From contig JAAXQI010000058.1 in the NCBI GenBank assembly GCA_012974315.1, positions 1 through 6,968 on the forward strand: 6,968 bases of DNA, written 5' to 3'. Below, piece after piece: positions 6,521 through 6,968 of the stretch. Position numbers and translations under genes: made by a program. Under the pieces are notes generated by a model. That model made no database searches. It was not told the DNA's origin and saw nothing but the letters and a program-made list of their open reading frames with translations. Source of the stretch: Desulfobacterales bacterium. GTDB taxonomy: Bacteria; Desulfobacterota; Desulfobulbia; Desulfobulbales; BM004. How positions within the stretch are numbered: the first letter of the stretch is position 1; every line of letters begins with the position of its first letter.

Positions 6521-6618
6521 AAAAACATCTGTTTGGCGGATTAAAAGTGAAGATCTGCACCCCTTAAGACATGCAGAATCCTGAATACATTGCCGTTATG
6601 AAGAAAATAATTTGCCGA
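6521..6618. other. Intergenic stretch without recognisable feature
   Basis: These 98 bases between the MORN gene start and the end of the two-CW remnant must contain the MORN promoter if that gene is transcribed alone. I could not find a convincing -35/-10 pair or a regulatory palindrome on the minus strand. Confidence 0.5.
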
Positions 6619-6930
6619 TCATTTATTATGCAGGTAAGTGTTTAGAAGGATGCTTACCTCAAATTGACTCTCTTCTTCATCTCTCACTTGACAGTAAAAC
6701 TTGCAATTCATGCAAATGGGAAATTTGTTACTGAAGTCTCCTTGTGCACCTTTACCGCAATCAAAAGTATTATCAACAAACCAGCATACTCTGCCACCCT
6801 ATAAACCGCGCTGAACGCCATCAAGCCTGTTTTACTGAGCAGCGGGACAAACTTTATGGGCCTTTGTTTTCCGTCTGTTTTGGCCAAAGCCGCATTACAT
6901 AACTTCCCAGCAGTTTTGCAATTTCTTCAT
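6619..6930 (-). pseudogene. Decayed two-CW-domain Cys-rich small protein gene
   Basis: Read on the minus strand from ATG at 6930, one frame of 104 codons shows the pattern of two-CW-domain proteins. It opens with MKKLQNCWEV, then CGFGQ, VCPAAQ, NRLDGV and GGRVCWFV, then DCGKGAQGDFSNKFPIC, NCKFYCQVRDEEES, and a TGA stop at 6621-6619. Intact relatives have the order NCWE...CG...CPA...LDG...GRxCW...GxxQGxF...C..C.FY in about 90-110 residues, so almost the whole gene is present and in one frame. Three codons are stops: TAA at 6897-6895, TAA at 6834-6832 and TAG at 6801-6799. Each falls where relatives carry an ordinary residue. Codon 12, for example, lies where relatives usually have Lys, one base change from TAA. 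No clear ribosome site precedes the ATG. The function of intact two-CW proteins is not established; the cysteines suggest metal or cluster binding. Confidence 0.72.
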
Positions 6931-6968
6931 TGTCAATTTAATCATCAATGATGAAACGGATAATAAAG

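Noticed and set aside
6632..6659. Inverted repeat AGGTAAG / CTTACCT with 14-base loop
   Set aside because: It falls inside the coding remnant of the two-CW gene and has no T-run, so chance is the simpler explanation.
6795..6900. Stop-codon reassignment in the two-CW frame
   Set aside because: Two different stop codons are involved, and TAG, TAA and TGA all end other genes of this window normally.

Overview
The window looks like part of the chromosome of an anaerobic Gram-negative bacterium. A TonB/ExbB/ExbD set implies an outer membrane. Oxygen-sensitive iron-sulfur proteins (an HgdB-like protein with its HgdC-like ATPase, and a NapH-like polyferredoxin) imply anaerobic life. A two-CW-type Cys-rich small protein and a secreted MORN protein are both familiar from Desulfobacterota (former Deltaproteobacteria). 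That lineage is an inference from gene content, not from a marker gene.

Positions 1-5694 hold one tightly packed plus-strand operon that starts before the window. In order: the 3' end of a periplasmic beta-domain protein with a C-terminal membrane anchor (1-507); a NapH/NosR-like membrane ferredoxin (500-1480); a 2-hydroxyacyl-CoA dehydratase-family protein, probably of the double-cubane-cluster (YjiM-like) type (1473-2750); its ATP-dependent activase (2747-3562); a CcdA/SafE-like membrane thiol protein broken into two frames and apparently lacking one helix (3555-4095); then exbB, exbD and tonB of the short 'type 2' class (4099-5694). All intact neighbours overlap by 4, 8 or 20 bases, apart from a 3-base gap before exbB. 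No internal promoter or strong terminator was seen.

The genes can be read as one system. The membrane ferredoxin could feed electrons to the activase, which uses ATP to push them to the HgdB-like protein at very low potential. The CcdA-like protein could move thiol reducing power across the membrane. The dedicated ExbB-ExbD-TonB would energise an outer-membrane receptor, probably encoded upstream. The likely theme is TonB-driven uptake of a substrate or metal complex coupled to its reductive processing. The substrate cannot be read from this window.

Positions 5744-6520 carry a convergent minus-strand gene for an exported MORN-repeat protein with eight exact 23-residue units. Positions 6521-6618 hold nothing I can identify. 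Positions 6619-6930 on the minus strand hold a decayed two-CW-domain gene: its reading frame is continuous but broken by three stop codons. Two damaged genes in 7 kb point either to local gene decay or to sequence errors. The missing helix and the multiple stops favour decay.
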